A stretch of 64,000 bases of DNA, from positions 868,001-932,000 of the forward strand of contig NZ_CP022353.1 in the NCBI RefSeq assembly GCF_002216685.1, read 5' to 3'. The DNA comes from Vibrio tarriae (lineage in GTDB: Bacteria; Pseudomonadota; Gammaproteobacteria; Enterobacterales; Vibrionaceae). Shown here piece by piece: positions 39,355 through 49,441 of the stretch. Numbering within the stretch: position 1 is the stretch's first letter; each line of letters starts with the position of its first letter. A program made the translations under genes and the position numbers. The notes under the pieces are model-generated. The model was not told the origin of the DNA. It searched no databases and saw only the letters and a program-made list of their open reading frames with translations.

Positions 39355-40125
39355 TCAGCTAAGAATATCGTTGTTACTAATTAATTGGTTAATATTTATG
39401 AGTGGCCTCGATAATAGTGAGTAACCAGTTAGTTTAGAATAGACCAAGATCGAGCTTTGGCTATACCAATCACCTAACACAATCCGTGTTTTGAGAGTCT
39501 GGTCATCGGTTTGGATGGAGTGAATGGCTGGCCGATGTGTGTGGCCGTGAATCATTAAATCTACGTTATATCGGTGTATAACCGCGATGACTTCGCTTGG
39601 TGTAACATCCATAATCATCATGGATTTATGCTGTTTGTCATCTCGTATATCCGCCTGTATTTTGCGGACAATCTTTTGCCTAAGTGCAAAAGGTAGAAGT
39701 CCAAATAATCGCTGTAACCAAGGTTGATGTACTTTGGCTCGAAAAGCAAGGTAGCGCGTATCTTGGGTGCAGAGTGTATCTCCATGCAGTACGACGGCTT
39801 TTTGCCCATATAAATCGATCACGGCTTCATCCGGTAACAGCTGTACTCCTGTTTGTTGAGCAAACCGTTTCCCAACCAGAAAATCGCGGTTTCCTTTGGT
39901 GAAATAGCATGGCACACCTTGTTGGGTCAGTTGGCGAAACTCGGATTTAATCTGCTCGGCAAAGGTGGTTGGGTCATCATCCCCAATCCAAAAATCAAAT
40001 AGGTCGCCAAGGACATAAAGTGCATCTGCTTTGATGGCTTCTTCGCGCATAAATTGAATGAAGGAAGCGGTGATATCAGGATGCTTGGGGGAGAGATGAA
40101 GATCGGAAATAAATAGTGTATGCAT
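39355..40125 (-). CDS. lpxH: LpxH UDP-2,3-diacylglucosamine diphosphatase
   Basis: A 256-residue calcineurin-like metallophosphoesterase for lipid A synthesis (yields lipid X). Motifs: FISDLHLSP, LGDLFDFWIGDDD, KGNRDFLVG, LHGDTL and MIHGHTHRPAIH. Length is about 15 residues longer than E. coli LpxH, at the C terminus. It lies downstream of ppiB, as in E. coli, with a hairpin between. Confidence 0.95.
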   Translation of the reverse strand: MHTLFISDLHLSPKHPDITASFIQFMREEAIKADALYVLGDLFDFWIGDDDPTTFAEQIKSEFRQLTQQGVPCYFTKGNRDFLVGKRFAQQTGVQLLPDEAVIDLYGQKAVVLHGDTLCTQDTRYLAFRAKVHQPWLQRLFGLLPFALRQKIVRKIQADIRDDKQHKSMMIMDVTPSEVIAVIHRYNVDLMIHGHTHRPAIHSIQTDDQTLKTRIVLGDWYSQSSILVYSKLTGYSLLSRPLININQLISNNDILS

Positions 40126-40135
40126 GTTTCACAGC

Positions 40136-40157
40136 AAAAGGAGCGCCTAAGCGCTCC
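40136..40157 (-). terminator. Short hairpin between ppiB and lpxH
   Basis: On the minus strand GGAGCGC, loop TTAG, GCGCTCC then TTTT. It is a weak terminator or attenuator between the two genes, with the lpxH start 11 bases beyond it. Confidence 0.6.
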
Positions 40158-40165
40158 GAGTAAAA

Positions 40166-40660
40166 TTAAGCTTCGATAGTGGTGCCAGTGATCACCACTT
40201 CATCTAAAGGGACATCTTGGTGCATGCCATAAGAGCCGGTGCTCACGCCCTTGATCTTATTGACCACATCCATACCTTCAACCACTTCACCAAACACACA
40301 GTAACCCCAGCCGTCACGACTTTCAGAACGAAAATCGAGGAAAGTGTTGTTATTCACGTTAATGAAAAATTGTGAGCTAGCGGAGTGCGGATCCATGGTA
40401 CGAGCCATGGCAATGGTACCCACTTTATTGCTCAGACCATTATTTGCTTCGTTACGAATAGGATCGCGAGTCTCTTTTTCACGCAGTCCTGAAGTCATAC
40501 CGCCGCCTTGAATCATAAAGCCGTCAATCACACGGTGAAAGAGAGTGTTATCGTAGAAACCTTCACGGCAATATTGCTCAAAGTTTGCGCTGGTTGCTGG
40601 CGCTTTTTCAAAGTTGAGCTGAATTTTGATGTCACCAAAATTGGTATGCAGGGTGATCAT
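40166..40660 (-). CDS. ppiB: PpiB cytoplasmic peptidyl-prolyl isomerase
   Basis: A 164-residue cyclophilin, same length as E. coli PpiB. The active site is visible in [23 protein letters not shown] and [13 protein letters not shown] 40660 ([15 protein letters not shown]) is the family start; the frame extends 38 codons further upstream without similarity. It is divergent from cysS, as in E. coli. Confidence 0.96.
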   Translation of the reverse strand: MITLHTNFGDIKIQLNFEKAPATSANFEQYCREGFYDNTLFHRVIDGFMIQGGGMTSGLREKETRDPIRNEANNGLSNKVGTIAMARTMDPHSASSQFFINVNNNTFLDFRSESRDGWGYCVFGEVVEGMDVVNKIKGVSTGSYGMHQDVPLDEVVITGTTIEA

Positions 40661-40805
40661 GAGTTTTACCTTCGCATTTATCCATTGAGAGCCAGAGTTT
40701 AGCCTAACTTTTTGTGCATTCAAAACATCAAATGGATGACCTAGTAATCTTTGAGTTGTTATACTGTCTGCCATTTATAATTTTGATGGTAATCAGATAG
40801 AGATC

Positions 40806-42185
40806 ATGTTGAAGATTTATAACTCGCTCACAAGACAGAAAGAGGAATTTAAACCAATCGTTGCCGGCAAAGTGGGCATGTATGTGTGTGGAGTCACCAT
40901 TTATGATCTCTGTCATATTGGACATGGACGGACATTTGTTTCATTTGACGTGGTTGCTCGTTATCTTCGTTACCTTGGCTACGATCTGACCTTTGTGCGT
41001 AACATCACCGACATCGACGACAAGATCATCAAGCGTGCTGCAGAGAATGCGGAAACGTGTGAATCATTGACAGAACGCTTGATTCAAGAAATGTATGCGG
41101 ATTTCGATGCGCTGAATATCAAACGTCCCGACGTTGAACCGCGCGCGACTGCCTATATCGAAGAGATCATCGCTCTGGTTGAGCGTTTGATTGAGCGTGG
41201 TTTCGCCTATGTCGCAGACAATGGCGACGTGATGTTTGAAGTGAGCCAATACAGCGAGTACGGTAAGCTTTCCAAGCAAGATCTTGATCAGTTGCAAGCG
41301 GGAGCGCGAGTGGATGTCGAGGCGGCAAAACGCAGCCCGCTCGATTTCGTGCTCTGGAAAATGTCGAAGCCGGGTGAGCCAACATGGGAATCTCCTTGGG
41401 GACCAGGACGTCCGGGTTGGCACATTGAGTGTTCAGCGATGAACTCATCAATTCTAGGTAACCATTTCGACATCCACGGTGGTGGTTCTGACTTGCAATT
41501 TCCGCATCATGAAAACGAAATTGCGCAATCTTGCTGCGCCCATGATACCCAGTACGTCAATACTTGGATGCACAGTGGTATGGTGATGGTGGATAAAGAG
41601 AAGATGTCGAAATCGCTCGGTAACTTCTTCACTATCCGCGATGTATTGGGCCATTATGATGCAGAAACAGTGCGTTATTTCTTGATGTCCGGTCACTACA
41701 GAAGCCAATTAAACTACAGTGAAGAGAACCTCAATCAAGCGCGTGCTTCATTAGAGCGACTCTATAACGCACTACGTGGTTTAGACCGCAATGTGCCTGC
41801 CGCGGGTGGCGAGGAGTACGTGACGCGCTTTACTGCCGCTATGAACGATGATTTCAATACGCCAGAAGCGTATTCGGTGCTGTTTGATATGGCTCGTGAG
41901 ATCAACCGACTCAAGAGTGAAGATATGACCAATGCGAGCGCTTTGGGCAGCTTAATGCGTGAGTTGGCAGATGTGATCGGTATTCTTTACCAAGAGCCTG
42001 AGGCTTTCTTCCAAGGTAGTGCGGAAGATGAAGATGCGGCGCAAATTGAAGCTTTAATCAAGCTACGTAATGATTCTCGTGCGACAAAAGATTGGGCTAA
42101 TGCTGACTTGGCGCGTGATAAGTTAAACGAAATGGGAATTGTGCTTGAAGATGGACCTAATGGTACAACTTGGCGTCGTAAGTAA
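40806..42185 (+). CDS. cysS: Cysteinyl-tRNA synthetase
   Basis: A 459-residue class I synthetase. The HIGH motif is [10 protein letters not shown], the KMSKS motif is [11 protein letters not shown], and the zinc-site residues include Cys in [15 protein letters not shown] and the HHENEIAQ region. Length is close to E. coli CysS (461). A terminator separates it from ruvC. Confidence 0.97.
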   Translation: MLKIYNSLTRQKEEFKPIVAGKVGMYVCGVTIYDLCHIGHGRTFVSFDVVARYLRYLGYDLTFVRNITDIDDKIIKRAAENAETCESLTERLIQEMYADFDALNIKRPDVEPRATAYIEEIIALVERLIERGFAYVADNGDVMFEVSQYSEYGKLSKQDLDQLQAGARVDVEAAKRSPLDFVLWKMSKPGEPTWESPWGPGRPGWHIECSAMNSSILGNHFDIHGGGSDLQFPHHENEIAQSCCAHDTQYVNTWMHSGMVMVDKEKMSKSLGNFFTIRDVLGHYDAETVRYFLMSGHYRSQLNYSEENLNQARASLERLYNALRGLDRNVPAAGGEEYVTRFTAAMNDDFNTPEAYSVLFDMAREINRLKSEDMTNASALGSLMRELADVIGILYQEPEAFFQGSAEDEDAAQIEALIKLRNDSRATKDWANADLARDKLNEMGIVLEDGPNGTTWRRK

Positions 42186-42197
42186 CGAGCAACAAAT

Positions 42198-42229
42198 GAG
42201 AGGGTGGGCGTAAGCCCACTCTCTTTTTC
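42198..42229 (+). terminator. Terminator after cysS
   Basis: GAGAGGGTGGGC, loop GTAA, GCCCACTCTC, then CTTTTT. A strong stem with one G-T pair. Confidence 0.88.
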
Positions 42230-42272
42230 TGGCGCGTGTAGCCCATCTTTAAACGAACAAGGCAAGTGAGTT

Positions 42273-42794
42273 ATGTCTGTCATCTTAGGGATTGATCCTG
42301 GATCGCGCGTGACGGGGTATGGTGTGATTCGTCAGCAAGGACGACACCTTATCTACCTCGGTAGCGGTTGTATCCGTACTTCCGATCTCGAGTTACCGTT
42401 ACGCTTGAAACAAATCTATGCTGGCGTGAGTGAAATCATCACCCAATTTCAGCCGGATGCCTTTGCCATTGAGCAAGTCTTTATGGCCAAAAATGCGGAT
42501 TCTGCGTTAAAACTTGGCCAAGCGCGAGGGAGTGCTATTGTCGCGGCAGTGAATGCGGATTTACCCGTTTATGAGTATGCCGCACGCCTCATCAAACAGG
42601 CGGTGGTGGGAACGGGGGCGGCGGATAAAAGCCAAGTGCAGCATATGGTGCAACAAATGTTGAAGCTACCCGGTAAACCGCAAGCGGACGCTGCGGATGC
42701 TTTAGGGGTGGCGATTTGTCATGCCAATACCAACAAAACCCTCATCGCGCTCGCTGGTCAAGCGACGAGTGCTCGAAAAGGTCGTTATCGGTAA
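42273..42794 (+). CDS. ruvC: RuvC Holliday-junction resolvase
   Basis: A 173-residue endonuclease of the same length as E. coli RuvC. Catalytic acidic residues are in [14 protein letters not shown] (Asp7), AIEQVFM (Glu) and the C-terminal [14 protein letters not shown] (Asp pair). It is upstream of ruvAB; a LexA box lies between it and ruvA, so ruvAB may be induced separately, as in E. coli. Confidence 0.97.
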   Translation: MSVILGIDPGSRVTGYGVIRQQGRHLIYLGSGCIRTSDLELPLRLKQIYAGVSEIITQFQPDAFAIEQVFMAKNADSALKLGQARGSAIVAAVNADLPVYEYAARLIKQAVVGTGAADKSQVQHMVQQMLKLPGKPQADAADALGVAICHANTNKTLIALAGQATSARKGRYR

Positions 42795-42815
42795 ACAGGT
42801 TAAGTATGCATTTTA

Positions 42816-42831
42816 CTGGCTATCCATCCAG
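42816..42831. promoter_or_regulatory. LexA (SOS) box in front of ruvAB
   Basis: CTGG-CTATCCAT-CCAG has the CTG-N10-CAG layout of a LexA box and differs at only two of sixteen positions from the E. coli ruvAB box as I recall it (CTGGATATCTATCCAG). It lies 56 bases upstream of the ruvA start. Confidence 0.78.
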
Positions 42832-42886
42832 TTATTGATTATCATCATGCGCATATTTTTGCTCCCTCATCAATAAGGAGTCCCAT

Positions 42887-43501
42887 GTGATTGGACGTCT
42901 TCGCGGTACGCTGATTGAAAAACTCCCGCCACAAATTTTGATTGAAATCGGCGGGATTGGCTATGAAGTACAAATGCCGATGAGTTGTATTTACGAACTT
43001 CCCAATATTGGTGAAGAAGCCATCATCTATACTCATTTTGTCGTGCGGGAAGATGCACAGCTATTGTACGGATTTAACACGGTCAATGAGCGAGCACTAT
43101 TTCGCGAGGTGATCAAAGCCAATGGGGTGGGGCCCAAAATGGGGCTAGCAATACTTTCTGGCATGACAGCAAATCAGTTTGTGACTTGTGTTGAAAAAGA
43201 AGATATCTCTACCCTCATTAAATTACCGGGAGTCGGGAAGAAGACGGCTGAGCGATTGGTGGTGGAAATGAAAGATCGCCTGAAAGGATGGGGAGCGGGT
43301 GATCTTTTTACACCGGCGACAGATGCGTCACCTGTCGATTCTACGCCCGTGATTGCCCAAAATGCTCAGGAAGAAGCCATGAGCGCGCTATTGGCGCTAG
43401 GTTACAAGCCCCCTCAAGCTTCCAAAGCGGTATCGCAAGTGGCTAAAGCAGGAATGAGCAGTGAAGAGTTGATCCGTGAAGCGCTCAAATCTATGGTGTA
43501 A
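42887..43501 (+). CDS. ruvA: RuvA Holliday-junction DNA-binding subunit
   Basis: A 204-residue protein of the RuvAB branch-migration motor. Domain I starts [15 protein letters not shown], the helix-hairpin-helix motifs are in [14 protein letters not shown] and [16 protein letters not shown], and domain III at the C terminus binds RuvB. The start is GTG 42887 with AAGGAG 7 bases upstream. Confidence 0.96.
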   Translation: MIGRLRGTLIEKLPPQILIEIGGIGYEVQMPMSCIYELPNIGEEAIIYTHFVVREDAQLLYGFNTVNERALFREVIKANGVGPKMGLAILSGMTANQFVTCVEKEDISTLIKLPGVGKKTAERLVVEMKDRLKGWGAGDLFTPATDASPVDSTPVIAQNAQEEAMSALLALGYKPPQASKAVSQVAKAGMSSEELIREALKSMV

Positions 43502-43556
43502 CTGTTTGTATTCTTCCGTCGTTAACAACAGCCGCCACTAAGCCGATAGAGAAAAT

Positions 43557-44561
43557 ATGATAGAAGCCGATCGTTTAATTGCTCCAATCAGTAACCACTT
43601 CAAAGATGAGGAAGTGATTGATCGAGCGATTCGTCCCAAAAAGCTTGCCGATTACCAAGGTCAAGATCATGTTCGTGATCAGATGGAAATCTTCATTCAA
43701 GCAGCACAAATGCGCCAAGAAGCCTTAGACCATCTGCTGATTTTCGGGCCTCCTGGTTTGGGTAAAACCACTTTGGCAAATATTGTCGCCAATGAAATGG
43801 GAGTCAATATTCGTACCACTTCAGGCCCAGTGTTGGAAAAAGCGGGAGATTTAGCGGCACTGTTAACCAACCTTGAAGAAAACGATGTGCTGTTTATTGA
43901 TGAAATCCATCGTTTGAGTCCTATGGTTGAGGAGATCCTTTACCCAGCAATGGAAGATTACCAACTCGATATTATGATTGGTGAAGGCCCTGCAGCACGC
44001 TCAATAAAAATTGATCTCCCTCCTTTTACTTTGATTGGAGCCACTACACGAGCTGGTTCGCTGACGTCACCACTGCGTGATCGATTTGGGATTGTGCAAC
44101 GTTTGGAATATTACAAAGTCGCCGATTTGCAACACATCGTTCAGCGTAGTGCGCATTGTCTCGGTCTTTCGATGGATAGTGAGGGTGCTCTTGAAGTGGC
44201 TCGCCGTGCACGTGGAACCCCGAGGATTGCCAATCGTCTGTTGCGTCGTGTGCGAGATTATGCTGAAGTGAAAGGGAATGGGCACATTTGTGCGCAAACC
44301 GCTGATAGGGCACTTAATATGCTTGATGTTGATCATCTAGGTTTTGATTACATGGATAGAAAATTGCTATTAGCAATAATGGAGAAGTTTTCTGGCGGCC
44401 CAGTGGGAATTGATAACCTTGCCGCAGCCATTGGCGAAGAGAAAGATACGATAGAAGATGTTCTTGAGCCATTTCTCATTCAGCAAGGTTATTTACAACG
44501 CACACCACGCGGTCGTATCGCAACGGATCGCGCTTATTTGCATTTCGGTATTGAAAAGTAA
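43557..44561 (+). CDS. ruvB: RuvB branch-migration ATPase
   Basis: A 334-residue AAA+ helicase. Walker A is [12 protein letters not shown], Walker [13 protein letters not shown], sensor 1 GATTRAG, arginine finger LRDRFG, and a winged-helix C terminus ([13 protein letters not shown]). Length matches relatives. It is 55 bases downstream of ruvA and followed by a terminator. Confidence 0.97.
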   Translation: MIEADRLIAPISNHFKDEEVIDRAIRPKKLADYQGQDHVRDQMEIFIQAAQMRQEALDHLLIFGPPGLGKTTLANIVANEMGVNIRTTSGPVLEKAGDLAALLTNLEENDVLFIDEIHRLSPMVEEILYPAMEDYQLDIMIGEGPAARSIKIDLPPFTLIGATTRAGSLTSPLRDRFGIVQRLEYYKVADLQHIVQRSAHCLGLSMDSEGALEVARRARGTPRIANRLLRRVRDYAEVKGNGHICAQTADRALNMLDVDHLGFDYMDRKLLLAIMEKFSGGPVGIDNLAAAIGEEKDTIEDVLEPFLIQQGYLQRTPRGRIATDRAYLHFGIEK

Positions 44562-44568
44562 TGTTACA

Positions 44569-44605
44569 TATCTCGCTTGTTAAACCAAGCGAGATACTCT
44601 TTTTT
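44569..44605 (+). terminator. Terminator after ruvB
   Basis: TATCTCGCTTG, loop TTAAAC, CAAGCGAGATA, then CTCTTTTTT. A perfect 11-bp stem. Confidence 0.9.
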
Positions 44606-44743
44606 GATACAGTTCTCATTTCTTGTATTTCCTTTCCTTGGTAAATTGTTGGCTTTTTGGGTAGTGATGTTAATTCAATGATTGTTTTCAGTCGGATTGC
44701 ATAAATAATTTCACGAGTGGCTAACACAAATTGCTCGCATCTT

Positions 44744-44757
44744 TTGATTTGGATCAT
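44744..44757. promoter_or_regulatory. FNR-like box 1 upstream of cydA
   Basis: TTGAT-TTGG-ATCAT, nine of ten consensus matches. It is 50 bases from the second box. Confidence 0.5.
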
Positions 44758-44793
44758 TTTGTTTGTTTATTAACCACATGGCTCGCGTGAAAC

Positions 44794-44807
44794 TTGATTT
44801 AGATCAA
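44794..44807. promoter_or_regulatory. FNR-like box 2 upstream of cydA (perfect)
   Basis: TTGAT-TTAG-ATCAA, a full match to the FNR consensus, about 215 bases before the cydA start. In E. coli cydAB is controlled by FNR and ArcA; here the two boxes suggest oxygen-dependent control, but their sign cannot be read from sequence. Confidence 0.65.
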
Positions 44808-44863
44808 GGCGCAATTCACCTATAAACCTTTTGAAACAAACAGGTTTTGGCATTAGTATTAGC

Positions 44864-44882
44864 TGTAGCTATATTAGCTACA
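44864..44882. promoter_or_regulatory. 19-bp palindrome upstream of cydA
   Basis: TGTAGCTA, centre TAT, TAGCTACA: perfect 8-base arms. It is symmetric and A/T-centred like an operator for a dimeric repressor; it does not match FNR, ArcA or Fur consensus. It is about 140 bases upstream of the cydA start. Confidence 0.6.
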
Positions 44883-45019
44883 ACTTAACAATTAACTAAC
44901 CATAGTGGTACATAGTTGCAACAACAAATTTATTTTGTAGCAAGATGTTATAGTATTTTTAACATTGCAATTGTTGTTCTATGTCGAACGTGTCATTCAG
45001 CCGACACAAAGGAGTTACC

Positions 45020-46606
45020 ATGATCGATGTCGTTGATTTATCGCGGTTGCAATTTGCACTCACTGCGATGTATCACTTCCTGTTTGTTCCCCTCACTCTA
45101 GGGATGGCATTTTTACTTGCTATCATGGAGTCACTCTATGTCATGACCGACAAGCAGATTTACAAGGACATGACTAAATTCTGGGGTAAGCTGTTCGGGA
45201 TCAACTTTGCTTTAGGTGTGGCAACAGGCCTTACCATGGAGTTCCAGTTTGGTACCAACTGGTCTTACTATTCTCACTATGTAGGTGACATTTTCGGTGC
45301 TCCACTTGCGATTGAAGCGCTGGTAGCCTTCTTCCTAGAATCTACATTTGTTGGTTTATTCTTCTTTGGGTGGGACAGACTTTCCAAACGACAACACTTA
45401 GTCGTGACTTGGTTAGTCGCATTAGGTTCAAACTTCTCTGCTCTGTGGATTCTGGTTGCAAACGGCTGGATGCAAAACCCAGTAGGCTCAGAGTTTAATT
45501 TTGAAACCATGCGTATGGAGATGGTGAGCTTTGCTGATGTGGTACTAAACCCAGTTGCCCAAGTGAAGTTTGTTCACACCGTTGCGGCAGGTTATACCAC
45601 AGGCGCAATGTTCATTTTGGGTATCAGTGCGTACTACCTATTGAAAGGTCGTGATGTTGCTTTTGCGCGTCGTTCATTTGCGATTGCAGCATCATTCGGT
45701 ATGGCTTCTGTACTGTCCGTTATCGTACTGGGTGATGAATCAGGCTATGAGCTTGGTGAAGTTCAGCGCGTGAAACTGGCGGCGATTGAGTCTGAATGGC
45801 ACACCGAGCCAGCACCCGCAGCGTTCACCTTGTTTGGTATTCCAAATCAAGAGGAAATGCGCACCGACTACGCGATCAAAATTCCATTTGCACTGGGGAT
45901 CATTGCAACACGTTCACTCGACGAACAAGTTGTAGGTCTGCGTGATCTGCGTGATGAACACGTTGAGCGAATTCGTACCGGTATTTACGCTTACGATCTG
46001 CTAGAGCGTCTGCGTGCTGGTGAAAAAACGCCGGAAAACATGGCCGCCTTTGATGAAGTAAAACATGACCTCGGTTATGGCCTACTTCTGAAGCGTTACA
46101 CGGATAAAGTGACGGATGCGACAGAAGAGCAAATCCAAGCGGCAGCGGATGATTCTATCCCAACGGTATGGCCACTGTTCTGGTCTTTCCGAATCATGGT
46201 CGCTTGTGGCTTTATTATGCTAGTGGTGTTTGGTGCAGCCTTTATCCAAACCTGCCGTCAGAAGATTGAACAGAAAAAGTGGGTTCTCAAAGCTGCACTA
46301 TTCAGTATTCCATTGCCTTGGATTGCAGTAGAAACAGGTTGGTTTGTCGCTGAATATGGCCGTCAACCTTGGGCTGTCGGTGAAATTCTTCCCGTTAACG
46401 TTGCCGCTTCTGCATTAAGTGCAGGTGAAATCATCACTTCAATGCTGGCGATTTTGGCACTGTACACCATCTTCTTGATTGCAGAAGTGTACTTAATGGT
46501 TAAGTTCGCTCGTAAAGGCCCAAGCAGCCTGAAAACCGGACGTTACCATTTTGAACAAGGCGCAGAGTCTGTTCAGGATCAAGTCAACCGCCAAGTTGAA
46601 GCATAA
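45020..46606 (+). CDS. cydA: Cytochrome bd oxidase subunit I
   Basis: A 528-residue membrane subunit carrying hemes b558, b595 and d of the high-affinity ubiquinol oxidase. It starts [20 protein letters not shown], has GFGMASVL-type heme regions ([12 protein letters not shown]) and the long Q-loop, and ends [19 protein letters not shown] 45020 follows AAAGGAG; an earlier in-frame ATG at 44981 is not supported by similarity. First gene of cydABX-ybgE. Confidence 0.97.
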   Translation: MIDVVDLSRLQFALTAMYHFLFVPLTLGMAFLLAIMESLYVMTDKQIYKDMTKFWGKLFGINFALGVATGLTMEFQFGTNWSYYSHYVGDIFGAPLAIEALVAFFLESTFVGLFFFGWDRLSKRQHLVVTWLVALGSNFSALWILVANGWMQNPVGSEFNFETMRMEMVSFADVVLNPVAQVKFVHTVAAGYTTGAMFILGISAYYLLKGRDVAFARRSFAIAASFGMASVLSVIVLGDESGYELGEVQRVKLAAIESEWHTEPAPAAFTLFGIPNQEEMRTDYAIKIPFALGIIATRSLDEQVVGLRDLRDEHVERIRTGIYAYDLLERLRAGEKTPENMAAFDEVKHDLGYGLLLKRYTDKVTDATEEQIQAAADDSIPTVWPLFWSFRIMVACGFIMLVVFGAAFIQTCRQKIEQKKWVLKAALFSIPLPWIAVETGWFVAEYGRQPWAVGEILPVNVAASALSAGEIITSMLAILALYTIFLIAEVYLMVKFARKGPSSLKTGRYHFEQGAESVQDQVNRQVEA

Positions 46607-46623
46607 GGCAAGGAGAAACAACC

Positions 46624-47760
46624 ATGTTTGATTACGAGATCTTACGACTCATTTGGTGGGTACTGATTGGTGTGCTCCTCGTGGGTTTTGCCATCACAGA
46701 TGGCTTTGATATGGGCGTTGGGGCGCTAGTCCCTATCATTGGTAAAAATGATAACGAACGTCGAGTGATGATTAACTCTATTGCCCCACATTGGGATGGA
46801 AACCAAGTTTGGTTAATCACTGCAGGTGGTGCCTTGTTTGCCGCATGGCCACTGGTTTATGCCACTTCATTTTCTGGCTTCTACCTAGCCATGATTGTGA
46901 CACTTGCTGCGCTTTGGTTACGCCCTGTGGGTCTAGACTATCGCTCAAAAATCGAGAACACAAAATGGCGTAATAACTGGGATTTAGCGATTTCAGCATC
47001 AGGATTTATTCCACCCGTTATCTTCGGGGTGGCATTCGGTAACCTGCTACAAGGTGTCCCTTTTCAACTGAGTGATTTCTTGATGCCGACCTACCATGGT
47101 TCATTCTTTGGTCTGCTCAATCCATTTGCTCTGTTATGTGGTCTTGTGAGCTTGTTCATGACTTTGCTGCAAGGCTCTGCATGGCTACAGATGAAAACCA
47201 CATCGCACGTGCATCAACGTGCACGTAATGTGGCACAACTGACCGGTTTGCTCACCGCAGTGTGTTTTGTGGCAGCGGGTTTTTGGGTTCAGCACATCGA
47301 CGGTTATATGATTGTTGGTGCGATTGACGGTAATGCGGCATCGAATCCGCTCAACAAAGAAGTGATTCGTGAAACGGGCTCTTGGCTACACAACTTTGAA
47401 CAAGTTCCTGTACTGTGGTTAGCACCTGCTCTTGGTGTGTTTATGCCTCTACTCTCGGTTTTGGCGTCACGTTTAAATAAAGGTGGTTTGGCATTTTTGA
47501 CCTCTAGCTTAGGTAACGCTGGTGTTATCTTTACTGCGGGTTTCGCCATGTTCCCATTCGTTATGCCTTCAAGTTTGAATCCAGCTCATAGCTTGACTAT
47601 GTGGGATGCAACTTCGAGCAAGCTGACGCTAGAACTGATGACCGTGGTTGCGGTTGTCATGGTGCCTATCATTTTGGGCTACACCATTTGGAGTTACTAC
47701 AAAATGTTTGGCCGTCTTGATGATAAATTCATCGAAGATAACAAGAATTCACTGTACTAA
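46624..47760 (+). CDS. cydB: Cytochrome bd oxidase subunit II
   Basis: A 378-residue polytopic partner of CydA, same length as E. coli CydB within one residue. Typical sequences: FAITDGFDMGVGAL, APHWDGNQVWLITAGGALFA and FPFVMPSSLNPAHSLTMWDA. It is 17 bases after cydA and 12 bases before cydX. Confidence 0.97.
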   Translation: MFDYEILRLIWWVLIGVLLVGFAITDGFDMGVGALVPIIGKNDNERRVMINSIAPHWDGNQVWLITAGGALFAAWPLVYATSFSGFYLAMIVTLAALWLRPVGLDYRSKIENTKWRNNWDLAISASGFIPPVIFGVAFGNLLQGVPFQLSDFLMPTYHGSFFGLLNPFALLCGLVSLFMTLLQGSAWLQMKTTSHVHQRARNVAQLTGLLTAVCFVAAGFWVQHIDGYMIVGAIDGNAASNPLNKEVIRETGSWLHNFEQVPVLWLAPALGVFMPLLSVLASRLNKGGLAFLTSSLGNAGVIFTAGFAMFPFVMPSSLNPAHSLTMWDATSSKLTLELMTVVAVVMVPIILGYTIWSYYKMFGRLDDKFIEDNKNSLY

Positions 47761-47772
47761 GGAGCGCTCATT

Positions 47773-47880
47773 ATGTGGTATTTCGCATGGATCCTTGGCG
47801 TATTACTCGCCTGTGCATTCGGCATCATCAATGCTCTTTGGTTAGAGCATAGCGAGATGATGGACAAAGATAGTGAGTGA
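47773..47880 (+). CDS. cydX: CydX small subunit of cytochrome bd oxidase
   Basis: A 35-residue single-span protein, MWYFAWILGVLLACAFGIIN and then ALWLEH and an acidic tail. It matches E. coli CydX (37 residues), which is needed for oxidase stability and activity. It follows cydB with GGAG at the ribosome site and overlaps ybgE by 8 bases. Confidence 0.94.
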   Translation: MWYFAWILGVLLACAFGIINALWLEHSEMMDKDSE

Positions 47881-48190
47881 TTGGCAACCAATGTGGTCTG
47901 AAAAGGTCGCTCGCTGTCATGACATCACCGATAAGGCCTTTTTCAAGGCCTTATCGCTACTATTAGGGTTCTACAATGCCGCCATGGTGATGTGGGATCC
48001 GAATAGTTACGCAGATCGAATAGGTGGCTTCAATGCAATCATTACGCCGCTGATGATTTGGGCGATATGTGCCAGTATGGTCTTTGGGGTAGGGTTTAGG
48101 CCTCGCCACTGGGTATGGCAGATCGTCTTCAGCCCATACCTATCCTTGACCACTCTGAGTTATTTGACGCTGGTGCAGCTGATAAGCTAG
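47873..48190 (+). CDS. ybgE: YbgE, cyd operon membrane protein
   Basis: A 105-residue protein with three hydrophobic segments (about 25-45, 52-75 and 83-103), of the Cyd operon protein YbgE family; its role is not established. It starts at GTG 47873 within the end of cydX. It is followed by a strong terminator, so the cyd and tol operons are separated. Confidence 0.88.
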   Translation: MSDWQPMWSEKVARCHDITDKAFFKALSLLLGFYNAAMVMWDPNSYADRIGGFNAIITPLMIWAICASMVFGVGFRPRHWVWQIVFSPYLSLTTLSYLTLVQLIS

Positions 48191-48224
48191 CGCAATTCGT
48201 ATTGTTGATGTGTTTTTATGCAGA

Positions 48225-48259
48225 TTAGCGCTGTCATTTTGAGACGGCGCTAATTTTTT
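48225..48259 (+). terminator. Terminator of the cyd operon
   Basis: TTAGCGCTGTC, loop of seven, GACGGCGCTAA, then TTTTTT. An 11-bp stem with one G-T pair. Confidence 0.9.
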
Positions 48260-48288
48260 ATCATTAGATAAGAAAACATTGCACGAGT

Positions 48289-48319
48289 TTGTACTATCGC
48301 ACGCGAGTTGCGCTATAGT
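48289..48319 (+). promoter_or_regulatory. Possible tol operon promoter
   Basis: TTGTAC at 48289-48294 and TATAGT at 48314-48319, with a 19-base spacer (slightly long). It is the only reasonable candidate between the cyd terminator and ybgC. Confidence 0.35.
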
Positions 48320-48358
48320 AGCGGCCATTCCTCGGTATATGAGATTTTTATCAAAACC

Positions 48359-48766
48359 ATGAACACTTTTCATTGGCCAGTCACGGTGTATTACGAAGAT
48401 ACTGACGCTGGTGGAGTGGTTTATCACGCAAATTATCTAAAATTCTTTGAAAGAGCCCGTACCGAAATGCTCCGTGCTGTTGGTGTTCATCAACAGAGTT
48501 TGTTGGAACAAGGTATTGGCTTTGTGGTCAGACACATGGAGATCGATTTTCTTAAAGGTGCTAAGTTAGATGACCATTTGAAAGTCGTGACCAGAGTGTC
48601 AGAATTAAAAAAAGCTTCTTTAACTTTCTGTCAGGAACTCGTTAATCCTGAAGGCACTGTGTTGTCTAAAGCCAAGGTTAAGGTAGCATGTATCGACAAT
48701 GAGAGCATGAGGCCGAGAGCTTTGCCTCAATTAATCAGTTTGGAGTTAAACTGCAGTGACTGCTGA
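48359..48766 (+). CDS. ybgC: YbgC acyl-CoA thioesterase
   Basis: A 135-residue hotdog-fold thioesterase, first gene of the tol-pal cluster. The motif [20 protein letters not shown] contains the catalytic Asp. ATG 48359 ([16 protein letters not shown]) is the family start. It overlaps tolQ by 11 bases, so they are co-translated. Confidence 0.95.
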   Translation: MNTFHWPVTVYYEDTDAGGVVYHANYLKFFERARTEMLRAVGVHQQSLLEQGIGFVVRHMEIDFLKGAKLDDHLKVVTRVSELKKASLTFCQELVNPEGTVLSKAKVKVACIDNESMRPRALPQLISLELNCSDC

Positions 48767-49439
48767 TATTTCATTTCTTGACCTTTTTTTACAAGCTAGC
48801 TTCCTAGTAAAAATGGTAATGCTGACCCTTTTGGGAATGTCGGTTGCCTCGTGGGCGGCAATTATCAAGCGTAGTAAAATTATCTCTGCTGCTGAGCGTG
48901 AAGCGGATACCTTTGAAGACCGCTTTTGGTCTGGAATGGATCTCGGTGCGCTATATCAAGACGTCAAAAAACGTAAAGATGACATCTATGGCATTGAGGA
49001 AATTTTTTATGCTGGCTTTACTGAATTTGCACGTTTGCGTAAAACCAACCCGAGTGCACCTGATTTTGTGATGGAAGGTACAGGGCGAGCCATGCGCGTA
49101 GCTGTGGCTCGTGAAGTTGATTCACTCGAAACCAGCTTACCTTTCTTGGCAACGGTAGGTTCAATCAGCCCATATATTGGTTTATTTGGAACGGTGTGGG
49201 GTATCATGCATGCGTTTATCGCTCTTGGAGAGGTAAAGCAAGCCACGTTAGCCATGGTGGCTCCGGGGATTGCAGAAGCTCTGATTGCAACGGCGATTGG
49301 TCTATTTGCTGCGATTCCAGCCGTTATGGCTTACAACCGTCTTAGCAATAAAGTCAGTAAGCTCGAACATACTTACGCTACCTTCTCGGAAGAGTTTCAT
49401 ACCATTCTCCACCGTCAAGCGATGGCTGGCAGGGAATAA
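48756..49439 (+). CDS. tolQ: TolQ proton-channel subunit
   Basis: A 227-residue inner-membrane protein of the Tol-Pal energy-transducing complex. It has three membrane helices: about residues 16-38, and the pair around [20 protein letters not shown] and [20 protein letters not shown]. It starts at GTG 48756 inside ybgC. Confidence 0.96.
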   Translation: MTADISFLDLFLQASFLVKMVMLTLLGMSVASWAAIIKRSKIISAAEREADTFEDRFWSGMDLGALYQDVKKRKDDIYGIEEIFYAGFTEFARLRKTNPSAPDFVMEGTGRAMRVAVAREVDSLETSLPFLATVGSISPYIGLFGTVWGIMHAFIALGEVKQATLAMVAPGIAEALIATAIGLFAAIPAVMAYNRLSNKVSKLEHTYATFSEEFHTILHRQAMAGRE

Positions 49440-49441
49440 CT

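Larger units (their letters stand above)
44606..45019. other. cydA control region
   Basis: About 410 bases between the ruvB terminator and cydA. It contains two FNR-like boxes and a palindrome (listed separately) and A+T-rich stretches with TTAATTAA-like words that could bind ArcA. A 93-codon leftward frame at 44476-44757 overlaps ruvB and has no family features. The promoter is probably downstream of 44880. Confidence 0.6.

Noticed and set aside
44476..44757. 93-codon leftward frame upstream of cydA
   Set aside because: It overlaps the ruvB end and its terminator and shows no similarity or start signals.
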